In this document: positions 50,103 to 61,880 of the stretch, one piece after another
How positions within the stretch are numbered: position 1 is the first letter of the stretch
Layout of the letters: each line of letters starts with the position of its first letter
Assembly (NCBI RefSeq): GCF_020382885.2
Contig: NC_058516.1
Location: 7,231,426 to 7,295,425 of the forward strand
DNA from: Scatophagus argus
Lineage: Eukaryota; Chordata; Actinopteri; Scatophagidae
DNA length: 64,000 bases
Direction of reading: 5' to 3'
The notes under the pieces: model-generated
Seen by the model: the letters and a program-made list of their open reading frames with translations, nothing else
Told to the model about the DNA's origin: nothing
Databases searched by the model: none
Made by a program: the position numbers and the translations under genes

Positions 50103-52112
50103 CGATTCTTGAGATGCTCCACTTTCTCTAATCTTTAGGGGGTCCTCCGCTCATGGAGATACTGTAAATTAACTAATAAATAAACAAACACACAATCACA
50201 ATGCTTCATTGAGAACGGCTGGAAGTTGGATTAGTTGTGGCCCAAGTTGTGTGTATGTTGGCATGGGCCAAGTCTGGGACTACTGAACAGGATGTGGTTA
50301 TAGTCGAGGTTAATGAGGTTAAAGCCTCGAGGAGAGGCTGCTTAAAATGATGGAGAGAAGTGCAGTGTAAATGGCTTCGCTGGTTGAATCACAAAATACA
50401 AATTTGTCTAGCTGATGAAAGGGAAACTTCTGCCGTGCTGTTATTATACACCTAAAGTAATCGTGTTTACATTCTTTCATTCACAGCAAAGTTTGCTCGG
50501 GAAATGACTTTGCAAGATCACAAAATACAAATTGGAACAAGTGAAATGTTTTCTTTCTGTTTAAAAAAAAAAATCTACTGGCATCAGAGAAAAACTCAAG
50601 CATCCCAACTCTTGTTGTCTCTCAGTAGCAAATCCTGGGCCAACTAAAAGCTGAGCTGGTGCACTTATGGCCTAATTTAACAACATAAAAAGTGAGCTAC
50701 TTTAAATGCTTGAACAAGCTAAATCCAGCTCTTTGGTATACATTTACACAACACATTTATTTCATGCTCTACATGGCATCATTTGACTATCAGATGGAAT
50801 CCTGGAAGATGTTTATATTGCATGTTACAGTAGAAGAATGCCCAGTAGTAGATCATTGGCTCCTGTCTACTGTAGCATACCTGATGCTGACTGATATAAC
50901 TGCCATGAAGGAGATAAATTTAGAACTTAAGCAGGCGATGAGGACTCTTTCTCCTGACAACATGCTCAAACATGTGTTGAGTCAGTCAACATTTGGCCCC
51001 TGACCAAAAAGGCCAAGCCGGGGAGCAGATGGCAAGGAGAGGAGAGATGCAGGAGGTCAGTGGTCTGGTTGTAGCCCACGGTGAGGATCAGACATATGGC
51101 AAACCAGACCAGAGAGCAGAGGAGGGCAGAGGATGTTGGGGAAAGATGAGGGAATCCATTTCAAAATATAGAAATCTGTCTGTTATTTAACATCAGGTTT
51201 AAATGTCAAAATAGCTCTGCAGTCTCATGCCAAAATCCAGTGGACAATCTGGCACAAGCTAGCTCACTGGCAAACTGAGCTTCCAATAAAACAGTCAGGA
51301 ACTTTTCTGGTTATTTGGAAACTACTCTGCAGTTCACCACAGACATATTTTTGGGAACAAGTTTTCTTCTTGTTCCCACAGTCTTCTCCAAACTCAATCC
51401 CCCATGGAGGGCAGCAGTGAGCCAAGGTGAGAAAGTCTCCAGTTTCTTTGAAATAAGAGCTCACTGGTGGACTGGATGAAGTGAAAAGTGAAACTTGGGT
51501 AAGGTAATGTTCCAGTCTGAAAGAACAGATTTACATAATGCTAAAAGTTCTACTGAGGAAAAAGAATTATGGAGATTTGAACATGCACATATGTGCAATC
51601 AGTATACATCTGACATGTAAATTTAAAGCAAAATATGCTTACTTTAAATTCATAGAACGTAGCTGAAGTATCATGCGAGTAAAGCCACTCTTGCATATCA
51701 AGGTTCCACATTATTATTTTGCCTACTCATGTCAGCATTTCAGATTAAGCCACATTCTTCCCCATGTTGCACCAGTTCATTCATTCACAATGAAATAAAG
51801 GCTTGTCGTCGAGCCCAAGCCGTTTGCTTGCCTCAAAGCCACAGGGAACACGTTCTTCTCTTCATCCTCTTTTCTCAAGACCTTCAGCCCGAATGCAGCA
51901 CAAGCTTTTTTCTGTAAAATCACCCATTGTTTCGCTTTCAGTCGGTCTCTATTTTACAGCTGTGCATGACTGATTGTCTGAGGCAGGAGATTTGGGGGGG
52001 AAACAATGCACCACCAGTTTAGACCTATTGATCTACACGCTCCCAGTCTGTGTCCGTCCCAGCTGGTCCTGCAGGAAAATAGGAAAACTGGGGGGTTGAG
52101 GTTAGCTGCTGG

Positions 52113-52115
<3 letters not shown>

Positions 52116-52150
<35 letters not shown>

Positions 52151-52156
52151 ACACAC
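52116..52156. repeat. (CA)n microsatellite
   Basis: About 41 bases of CA with one T interruption. Confidence 0.97.
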
Positions 52157-54916
52157 CAACAACTTCAGGAGGCATGGAGATTTACACTGAGAGAATTTGG
52201 AGAGTGTATGAGGATATTCTGTGGGCGAGCAGCAATGACCTCTGCTTTATTGAGCTGCTGCATGAAACACAACAGCTCGCTTACACCTCAGCCTTGACTA
52301 CACCCAGTTCAATATCAGAGGGTTGATTGCAGGTAAAAAGCAATATGTTAGTGATAGATGATCGTTCCTGCTCAATCGAGTTGTTGCCTTTGGCATATTA
52401 GTTTATTGTAGCAATTTTGTGTCCTGATCAAGATGAAAAAAGAGCTTCTTGACTCCTATTAAGATGGTGAATAATAGTGTCTATCACTCTCTGAGACTGT
52501 TACTGCAGACAGATTAAGAAATTTATACTGTTGTGGACTGGAGAGTGGCTTAAAATTAAAACTATTTATCAAAATGGCACAAAATATCCTGATTGATAGC
52601 TTAAAATGCTCTTAAGATAGTTTACAGACCTGCCCTTTATGAATCAAAGTCAAATAAGCAATCAAAATGACAGACCTCCACTTATTTGTGTGAAACTAAG
52701 AAAAATGCCCAATGAGAAATGTCATCCTGTCAAAAAGCACCTTCGGGCTCTGTTTCAAAGCTCACAGTTTGTCACCTGTCAGATTAATGGACTTGTGCAA
52801 ACAAAAAGAATGACAAGAAGATTCACTAATTTCTTTTCTTTGAACAATTTTTGTCTTTTGGGACTGAGCTGCCAAAAAACTACAATGGAGCTCAACCTTT
52901 TCACTTGTACCAGAAACGGATGGCTTCTTGTCACTTTTCTCTCATAAATGCCACCACTGTATGGATGTGTGTGAGTCATGTCTGTGTCAGTGGGTATGTC
53001 AGTGGGTGTGACTGGGAGTTTTGCATGAAACATCACTAGGAGTATACAGTACGCTTTGTTAAGGGACAACTAAATTCATCCTGTGGGAAAGATGAGTGTC
53101 TGAACCAAACTTCATGACAAGTTATCCAGTAGTTTAGTCAAGATGTTTCACTGTCAATCTTATGGCCCTTTCACACTGGGCACAAAACCCACTAATCATC
53201 TAATTATCTAGCTTTTGTCTTCAGAGGGAAGGGCTACAATCAGCACCACTGTAACACCTCTCACTCGCCTCCATGCTGCCTTACCACTAGCCTCTACTGT
53301 CCCCTGTTTTCCTGACATTGAACATGACACACCACAAAAAAAACTAAAAACAAACTGGCAATGTCCAAGAATTAAGTAGCCTGCATTGAAACACGAGTAT
53401 ATAAGCACTAACTTTGGGAGAAGAATTCACCCTCTGCCAACCATGAATGCTTCTACATACATTTCCTGCCATCCAAATGTTTTTGAGATCTTCGTTCTGG
53501 ATGAAAGCGGACCAGCCAACAGTCATTCTTGGAGCCTTAATGCTAGCATGTGCAAAAGAAAAGGGGGGTGGGGGTTGTCATACTCATTGTGTCTGACCAG
53601 TTATAAATTATATGGACACAACCTTGGGAGAACAGCGGAAATCACCCAGAGCACATCTGCAATCAATGGATTAGCTCACTACACCTCCCATACTTATACA
53701 ACAGGGCTGGGGAAAATGAGGCCTTGTGAGACACAAGCGGCACAGGACAGGGTGGACTGCAGACTTGCAAAACGCTGGTCTTCTGCCAGCTCAGGCCACC
53801 CATAGGGAGGGTTTAAGACCATAGCTGTGCTCAGGCATTCAGCTTTAGTGGGATTCCTGACTTATTACAATATCTGGGTCAGGCTAAATACCATTACAGT
53901 CTGGACGGAGCTGTACAATTAAGGTTAAATGACCTCAGAGATGTTGTGCTCTTTGTAAGGGTCAGCATCGGTCTGTCACAGTGAATCAGAAGCGAAACGT
54001 TTCAAGATGAAAACATATATGAAAGAACAGCCGCACGCTTAATGTGTTAGCATGTGGACTGCTCTGCCTCTGGCTGATGTTACTGTGGATTGGCAGGAAA
54101 TCACGCCTACATATATTTTAACATGGAAAACTTTTCTGATGTTCAGTTGCTTGCGATGCATTTCCCAAAATGTATTTCAACAAGCCTCACAGAACTTGCA
54201 CAGACATCACAAGTCAAATATGTGTACATGTATGAAAAATAACAGTGACAAGAAGAGAGCAGGGTTTTCCAGTTGAGAAAAGCTCAAAATTGTGTCCTTC
54301 ACTACATTCTGGTTTATGAGGCTGTACTCTGGGTGGGGACAGTGTTACATGATCTACATCTTGGAAAACAGACCACTCCCTTGTATGCCTGGTGAATATA
54401 GAAGCAAAACCAACTCTAGAAAGAAGTCCCTGCCTAAGAACTGACAACAAAACCCAATTACTGGTATTTTGGTGAAAAATGTTACTGTGACAATATCAGG
54501 ACTGCCAACTTTGGGTACTTGGCTAGAGTGAGATTTTGATGCCATAGCCCTACTTTATGAATGCGCACCTAATCACCTACACATATTTGGACTAAATTCA
54601 GCATTAGTAAAAAAATACATACCTGACATATATAGGCAAGCAGGATTCAAGATTTAAGGATATAGACTTTACTACACGAGGACTTACACCCAAGGAAATA
54701 CTCACAGTTTCTTAATATCAGACATCGATCCGATAATGGGAACGCAGGTTCAAGTGTGTAGTGATGTGGAGGTCAAAATTTTTTACCCGCACTCATCTGA
54801 CGCTTAATGACAGCCAAATCGCAATATGCAAAATATGTTTTACTCAAGCACCTAAACCCGCAAACTGACAACTTTATGCGTAATAATGGCACGATCATGA
54901 GTGATTGCTGCTGCTG

Positions 54917-54930
54917 CTGCCCCCTGCTGA
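54917..54930 (-). promoter_or_regulatory. CTCF-like motif in the desert
   Basis: The reverse strand reads TCAGCAGGGGGCAG, 13 of 14 positions of the CTCF core. Its orientation is opposite to the site at 22365. Confidence 0.4.
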
Positions 54931-55309
54931 CACTTAAGCAGCACAACTGCTGATAGGCTGTTTCAGAACCATGGTCAGCACCATGGATTTACCAATTAAC
55001 CAAAACCCAGTCAGCTAGAGGACAAAAAAATAAGTGGACTTAATAAGCAAAGACAGAAGACAAATGAACACAGCTTGACATTCAGTGATGTTGAACGCCC
55101 GAGCAACCGCACAGCCGCATGCTAACACACAATAATTAACCCACAACAACAACAAACTACAAGCATACAAACAATTAACATGACTGCAATAACCAAGCAG
55201 ACACGGCGGTCTGCAACACAAGCAGCAACAAACACGCAATTTTTGAAAAGACGAGCTAGCAAGCATCCATGAAGAGCCAATGTCATCGCAAATAATGAAC
55301 ATGAGAGAA

Positions 55310-55775
55310 CTCACCAGTGATGTTTACAACGTGGAGCCGTCAGTCTGAGTCCAGTCCAGCAAAAATGACATTAAATCCATTGCAGCCTACATGAAATGTC
55401 CACAGTCAAAATGTCCAATAGCTTCAACGAGTCTGAAAACGTTTGTCGCCATTCTTTCTCACTGGGCACAGCTGCTAGCCCGGAGCTAGCTGCGTGTTTG
55501 GCTAACAGCGGGACACTTGCCAGGGTTGAGTCCTTTGAGCCAGAAGTTTTTGAGCAGAATAAATTCCCCAAGTTACGAGCTTCTTCCTTACACTCTCCTT
55601 TCACGGACCGTTATACTTCTCCTCCATTTCAGCCAACAAAAGCTGCAGGTTCAACTCACCTGACTTCGCTAACACGAACACGAGTGGTTTAATTGGTGGA
55701 ACAACCTTGTGCGTGTTTGACGCGCGAAATAAGCGGACCAATCAGAATGATCTAAAAACCTGCGCGCGCACAGAG
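55310..55775 (-). promoter_or_regulatory. CpG-rich promoter-like island with minus-strand splice donors
   Basis: CpG content rises here against the AT-rich desert (GCGCGCGC near 55762, GACGCGCGAAATAAGCGG near 55720). A CCAAT box (ACCAATCAG) lies at about 55738. On the minus strand there are two strong donors: GAAGTCAG then GTGAGTTG at about 55663, and CATCACTG then GTGAGTTC at about 55315. This looks like the first exon(s) of an unannotated minus-strand transcript, perhaps non-coding. No acceptor or protein is identified; it could instead be the CpG-rich end of a transposon. Confidence 0.4.
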
Positions 55776-55894
55776 TCTGCGGTTAGCTTGCATTAAAATG
55801 CAACCATAACACATTAGCGCCTTTATCTGTTGCAGTGCTGGCTTGAGATTAACGGTGAAAGAGGAAAGCCAGTTAGTATTTAAGTTGAAAGGAA

Positions 55895-56090
55895 AACTTT
55901 GGCTCAGTATTTTTGAAAATGTCTTTCATTTTCTCTTCAGAGTGAGAGTAGAAAACCATCATTGTCATGTTTGTAGACTGTTATAAAGTTACGGCTAGTT
56001 GGTTAGCTTAGCACAAAGACTGGGACCAGGGGGAAGTTAAAATCTGTGTATTTTAGCTGCAAAATGTCAGTTCACTTAGAAAAAAAGGGA
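55895..56090 (+). mobile_element. second, diverged copy of the 32.8 kb MITE
   Basis: Shares the interior phrase GGTTAGCTTAGCACAAAGAC followed by TGGGACCAGGGGGAAG with the family consensus; the terminal repeats are poorly preserved. Confidence 0.5.
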
Positions 56091-59000
56091 CATGAATTTG
56101 AAGACTTTACAAATGGGACTTAAATTGAATATTAATGCATGGTAATGAAAAAGAGAAAATGCAGCCACAGGCAGCACAGTTGGAGCATCTTTCATCTCTG
56201 ACATTTATTTTTCACCTGACAGCCCTGTTTTCCTGCCTCTGACAACCTAATACATCTCAGGCTGTCTACATGTGATGAAGTCATTACATGATATATAGGC
56301 TTGCTGTGTGAGGAAAAGCAGTTTGCATGCACGGTGGCCCTGGAGAATTTACCACAGCTCGTTCAACATTGTCTGCTTGCAGTGATACTGTAGCTTTTCA
56401 AGCAGACCAGACGATGTAGTGTGACTCATAGAGAGCTTTTTGTTCCATTCAGCTGCTTTTCACCGAGATGTCAAGGCAGTCAAGGCCTCAAGTCCAATTG
56501 GTTTTGCTGAAAGGAAACACTCTTGTCATACTGAAGAGCCGAAGAGATGAATGTTAACATTGTTGTGTAAACTCTTTCAACCCGTTTGGCATCTGCAGCA
56601 ATTAAAGTTTGTTGTTTCAGTATGTACTGTGTACTGAAGCAGCACAGTATTGATTTTTCTTTTGTATGCCTCTGTACATGTAACTTTGTTGTGAAAAGTC
56701 TTGGTCCAGCTAATTGTGCATACACTTACAAATGTATCGCTCCATAAAAATATTAAGACAGCCTTGAAGGGCTGAAAAAATACAGGTTTGAGTCAAATTG
56801 TGAACAATCACTTCTGGTTAATTCAGTTATCTGTGTACAGAGAACAGGGCCCAGCAGGGAATTTACGGCTGACATGACTTGCATTTATTCCACGCTAACA
56901 TTTTATCTCCAACATTTTGCTCCTTTCTCTGGGAATCAATAAACCTTCCTGTTACAAACTCTCATCTGGCAAATGTAAACATTGTATAATCCCCCAAAAG
57001 CACACATAAACCCACTGCAAAATAATGGTTTCTAAGTCATTTGACTCCAGGCATGTCTGGCCGCTGCACAGAGAGCGCAAACAAAGGCTCCCATCACATT
57101 TCAGCTACATGGCTTTGTCTGAGTGTTACAGGGCAGGAAGCTAATTGGCCACTATACGGGCCACACCTGTGCAATCATGACAACAAATCGCAGGTGTGCC
57201 CTTTGTCCAAATTAGAGACGCTGAAGGATGAAGAAAAAAAATATGACTCATCCAAAGGTCTGCCAATATACACCTTCTCTAAGGTGGAACACATATCACC
57301 TTCAGGTATCTCAAATTCACTATTAGTTTTCATTTCCTGTTTTAAATAAACTTAATTTATTAATCCTGCTTGTTTTCAGTTTCTTAAGCTGCTGCATAGA
57401 AGTTTTAAATACATTTTCGACAACACATCAATTTTGGCTTCATAGAAACATTTTGCCTTCATTTATAAGGTATTTTGTGTCCAAATTCTACTGTGAATGA
57501 GCAGACAGCTGTGTAACATCGCTGTGATTGCAAAGCACATGTGCCTGGACTTCAGCACCTGTGTGTCCAAATGACTTTATTCCAGGCACATGTGTCACAC
57601 AGGTGCTGAAGTCCACATTTAATTTTTGTTTTTGAGCACCTGCTTTGACTCATGTCAGACAGCTGTGCAGCAGAACACTTTTTGACCACATAATATTATT
57701 TCAGCTTATTTCTTTCCAAAAGAACTCAACTTTAAGATGAAAAGGACTGAGAACATCCTTGATGGCAGCCTGAACTTGTGCAGAAATGATTGCAGTTACC
57801 TCAGCTCGGAGGAAAGTGTGAAACAGTGGTCAGAGAAACACGATCTGTGCCAGAGATCAGGTTACTCTGTCATGCTGTTTACAAGTATGATCAGAAAATA
57901 CCCAATTCAATGTGTTTTATTCAAGCATGCTCCTTTTGAGTGAAATGTGGGTTCTGCTAAAGTGATAACATATCACCTCATGTTCTCTCTCAATGAACAG
58001 AAGAGACACTTCTATTTAATTCCATTTGCATTTATTCTAAAGGGAAAATATATTTCAATAAATATTGCGGCAACAACATTGGCAAAGACATCAGAAGGTG
58101 ACATCAACATTCAAGAAAACATGAAAATGCACATGGGGAAGAAGACAAGAAATTCAAAAATGAAGATAAGAGTTGGGCCACTGAGCCGCCAAATGTGACA
58201 GCGCTGACATTTGAACAAGCTAACTGGGAAGTCTGAAAGTTACATTAAAAGTGCATCAATGCCTTTGATATTTAACAGCTTTTTAACTGCACTGCTGTGA
58301 GAGAGAAAACCACAACTTTGCCTAATTTTCAAATTGACACCTATTTTACATTATGACATATTTCAAAGGAGCCTGATGGGCTGAAGGGTCATGACACACA
58401 AATCTGGTGGTGACTTGGCCTTCGTGAGGATTTTACCCAACATCAACAGTCTGAGCACTTCAGGGTAATGCACAGCAGACAATTCTGATGTTTTCAGAGC
58501 CTAAGAAGCTGGCTTTAATTGTTGCTTTCATGTTCCTCCCTAAAGTGCAGTGGAAAATTGCTTCATTGCTCAAACTCACTGTTGGCCTGTTAGGACAGAC
58601 TCATTTTACACATTTAGTCAAATTTGCCTTTGGGCCCATTAAGGGTTTAAAACATGTTATGTAAGCTGATTTTCTTTTCTAATCTAACTTGTTCTAACAC
58701 AATGTAACAAACTGGTGAAACTTAACAGCCAAATTACACATATTATTTGTCACATGGACCTAATGAAACTGTTGGCCAAATCCTAGAGGTTGAAAACAGC
58801 TTTGAGACATTTCTTCTTTGGCTCTCCAGCATGATGTAGAGGGCTGCATAAACCTGCTGGCATGGAGAACAGTTAGGATGATCTGTCTTCAGAGAGTCAT
58901 TATCCATCTATGGCTGTTGAGGTGAAATAAACGGGCGCAGAACGGCTGTCTCACTCACACAATTGTGCAGTTATGAACTAAAACAGCTCAGGCCTGATCA

Positions 59001-59753
59001 GAGTTCATCATTCAGCTCCTAGGATCATGGTTGAAACTCAACAGGGTGAAGCTAAAATAACACAGCAATGAAGTTACACACCAATGACTTCACATTATAC
59101 CGACAACATCTCAGAGACAGGGGACGAACAGTGCCAGGTTTCCTTTGTGTGGGACAAAGAAATTCCTCTTCTAACCTCCTGTGCACACAGGCGAACAGTT
59201 ACAGGAGCAGGGGTGAGAGTGAATCACTTACAAACTACAGTGACGAGTTTTTGTATAAGCCCTCCGAGCAAAAAGTCTTTGATCCAGCACAAACAACAGC
59301 AGCTCCTCTTTTTTTTTCCCAGGCAGCAAGCAAACCCCCATCGCTGCCATTGGCTCTCGTTCAAAATATCACATGTTCTTAAACCCTTCCTTTACAAATG
59401 AGCATCTCCTAATGACATCACCCCTCCTGCTCATTTCCTGTTGGTGTGGAAAGCCTCGACCGCATCCGCTTTGTCCTCCCAGAGGAAGCAGGTCACTTCC
59501 CCGAGCAGGTAGCTCGCTGACAGATAGCTTCCTCGTCTGGTGGGGTGGGGGGGGCCACAATGATTGGGACGCCGCTACGCACTGAGTTTTCGTTGGTGTA
59601 TTCCAGTAACATGTACATCAATTGAAGCTTATAAAACCCCTCTCCAGACAAATAAGGGGTCTTTAGCATGCAGGATTGAGCAATGCCCCATAGCTTCCTG
59701 CTTGTGCTGTGCTCTGTCCTCATTCTCAGTCTTATCCTCCTCAGTCTGATCAG
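56091..59753. other. rnd3-proximal desert and likely rnd3 3' UTR
   Basis: No other coding gene supported. The DNA just left of 59754 is presumably the rnd3 3' UTR, but I cannot place its end. An unusual pair of inverted repeats is at 57536-57615. The antisense ORFs at 59068-59401 have no support. Confidence 0.5.
57536..57615. repeat. two interleaved perfect inverted repeats
   Basis: TGGACTTCAGCACCTGTGTG at 57546-57565 has its exact reverse complement at 57596-57615. CACATGTGCCTGG at 57536-57548 has its exact reverse complement at 57582-57594. The order is A, B, A', B', so the two stems would cross like a pseudoknot if transcribed. Confidence 0.9.
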
Positions 59754-61880
59754 TCACATGACCGAGCAACTTTTGGCTTTATCCTTCCGGAGGTCCGAGG
59801 CCACAGCCGCCAGGTCGGGCCTACCGGGCATGTGTGAAATCCTCTTGTTGCCGCGGGCAGCCTTACTGCGCTTGACGTTTTTGTTGTTTTTGTTGATGCA
59901 AGCCAGCGTGGCCACGTGGAAAATGTCTCTGACGCTGTTCTCCGACTGCTGAGCTGAGCACTCGATGTAGGGCGCCGAGATCTGCTTTGCCATGCTGGAA
60001 CCCTGAGGAAGAAGAGGTCAAAAATGGTCACCGCCGGAAGAAAAGGCTCAGGTTTGCAAGAGGTTAATGCATTTTTCCCTACTTGTGTCAACAATGACAA
60101 GAGGATTTTCGGTCTTGGAGATTAGTTAAACCTGGCTTGAAGCACAGTACAATTAGTCAGCGATTATAGAGCGATTATTCATGAATGATTTCAGTCACAA
60201 AACTGATTTTCTGATGTTTCATTGAGATTTCTGGTGTTCAAAATTTGGAAGTTACAACACCTAATTGCATACCTGGTCATAAGAGACTGGTGTCTGTCTA
60301 TGGTTGGAAAGCTCCACCAGTGTACTCAGGTCGGTGCGCAGGTCTGACTTACACCCAACCAACAGCATCTTAGTGTTGGGACAAAACTCCTGGATCTCCC
60401 CTTTCCACTGTAGGCAAAGACAAAAAGCAGATCAGTATTCAGCTCTATTTTCCACAAATATCACTTCAACATAAATCAAGCAATGCCTCATGTTTAAACA
60501 TGAAGATTTTAACCCAACAAAGGGTTCAAATATTTGTTAAAATATGCATGCGGGGCAGAATGACTTCACACCATCCCACGGGTTTCATCCCCCCGTCACC
60601 CACCCTTTAAGCGCAAAGGTTACAGCTGCCATTTCCTGGAACCCACACACTTTTAACCCTTAAAGGAACTACAAATAATCCCCCTGTTTCCTCCCTGACA
60701 ACAATAAATGCTCTGTGATCAATGGCCTTTCTCCAGGGGCTTTAATCTGAGGCTAATGTGCCTCAGGGCTGGGAGGCTGGTCAGGGGATCAAGTTCATCG
60801 ACATCCAAAGAGGAAGTTGTTTTGTACAGTGTGTCTATCACCTTCTGCCTGCACAAACACCACTTGACTAAAAGCCTCAACCAAGGTGGAGTCTCACTGC
60901 TCACTGTCTGAAACATGACCTTTGACTAACATAACACACAGTCTGACCACCAGACAGGTCATGGATTACATGGTGGAAAACAGAAAATCAAGGATAGCTA
61001 ATGGTTAGCCATCTAACGCCAACAAGATTAAAAAATAACACAGTTGGATATGTGTACTGAAATGACTACATGTTCTTATGCTCCTTTCAGACTCAGTCAG
61101 TTTATAGATGTCAGATTCATTAGGTTTTCCGTATCTTGTTTTGGATGGGGTCCAAAATGCAAACCTCTGAAAACCTCTAATTCGGGAAACTCCGTGAGAT
61201 TGTAACTTTTATTGACTACTAACATAAACACAAGGAAGACAGGAAGAGAAGACAAAAGAACAGAATAAGCCAGGTGTGTTTAGAACAATCATTTTCCATT
61301 TTTAGCATATCTGGTAGCATCACGGCCTTCCACCAGTCAGATGACTGATGCTGCGTGTCCTGATCTGTGTTCAGCACACCGTCTGACATGTGGGACACAA
61401 CCAGTGCGACCGCAGTCACCAGATGTTAACAACCAGCTGCTCCATGTGAGTAACTGGCAGCCACCTCTCAGTGAAAGAGTATTACTTCCCTCTTCCAGCC
61501 GCTCCGGGAAATCGACCCGACGACCTTCTCGTCACTCTACAGCTTCACAACTTCACATCACAAGACCGAGGCCACAGACAAAAAAACAGAAACTCTTGAC
61601 TGCAGACGCAAGACTTGTGATCCAGTTGAATGTAAAATGTTTTTTGTTAGTGGGTCAAACTAAATCAAAGTGGAGGAACGCTTAGAGTTTAAAGGCTAAG
61701 GACTTCAGCTGAGCTCATCAAAGGCTTGATGATGCCTCTTGAATAAATGAATGAGTAAAGAACAACAAACCTTTTTCAGCACGCTGTCGAGTGTTTCAGG
61801 GCGGCTGATGTCGAAACAGATGAGGACGGCATCAGAGTCTGGGTAGGACAGGGGCCTTACGTTGTCGTAGTATGGAGATC
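59754..61880 (-). CDS. rnd3: rnd3, Rho family GTPase 3 (5' exons outside window)
   Basis: Three 3' coding exons, right to left: 61771-61880, 60273-60407 and 59754-60002, with GT/AG junctions and consistent phases. They encode [20 protein letters not shown], then the exon [45 protein letters not shown], then [39 protein letters not shown] and the basic tail ending [14 protein letters not shown] is the guanine-specifying G4 box and ECSA the G5 box. CSVM is a CAAX prenylation signal. Rnd3/RhoE is a GTPase-deficient, constitutively GTP-bound Rho protein at membranes that antagonises RhoA-ROCK signalling. The P-loop and switch I exons are not between 61881 and 64000, so the gene continues to the right. 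Compared with human the stretch before YIECSA is one residue shorter. Confidence 0.96.
60408..61770 (-). other. rnd3 intron with SINE remnant
   Basis: Intron of 1.36 kb with no coding exon. Its right part contains a diverged SINE-like copy (61360-61590). ORFs at 60708-60916 are noise. Confidence 0.7.
61360..61590 (-). mobile_element. diverged tRNA-derived SINE-like element
   Basis: On the minus strand a B-box-like GGGTCGATTTC follows GTGACGAGAAGGTCGTC, as in fish tRNA-SINEs (normally GGTTCGATTCC). Further along is the phrase GGAAGTAATACTCTTTCACT. The body is diverged and the ends are approximate. Confidence 0.4.

Larger units (their letters stand above)
48806..54916. other. gene desert, distal part
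   Basis: No gene supported. (AC)n tracts occur at 50070-50100 and 52116-52156. The largest ORF (53386-53805, plus, 139 codons) shows no domain, and the one at 50692-51003 is likewise unrecognised. Confidence 0.55.

Noticed and set aside
53386..53805. 139-codon plus-strand ORF
   Set aside because: No recognisable domain, no flanking splice sites in phase, and an overlapping opposite-strand ORF; its composition is like the surrounding non-coding DNA.
55396..55692. 98-codon plus ORF in the CpG island
   Set aside because: No domain, and the island's splice donors are on the other strand.
59068..59401. Overlapping plus ORFs of about 105 codons left of rnd3
   Set aside because: Two different frames are equally open, neither is recognisable, and the region is probably the antisense of the rnd3 3' UTR.
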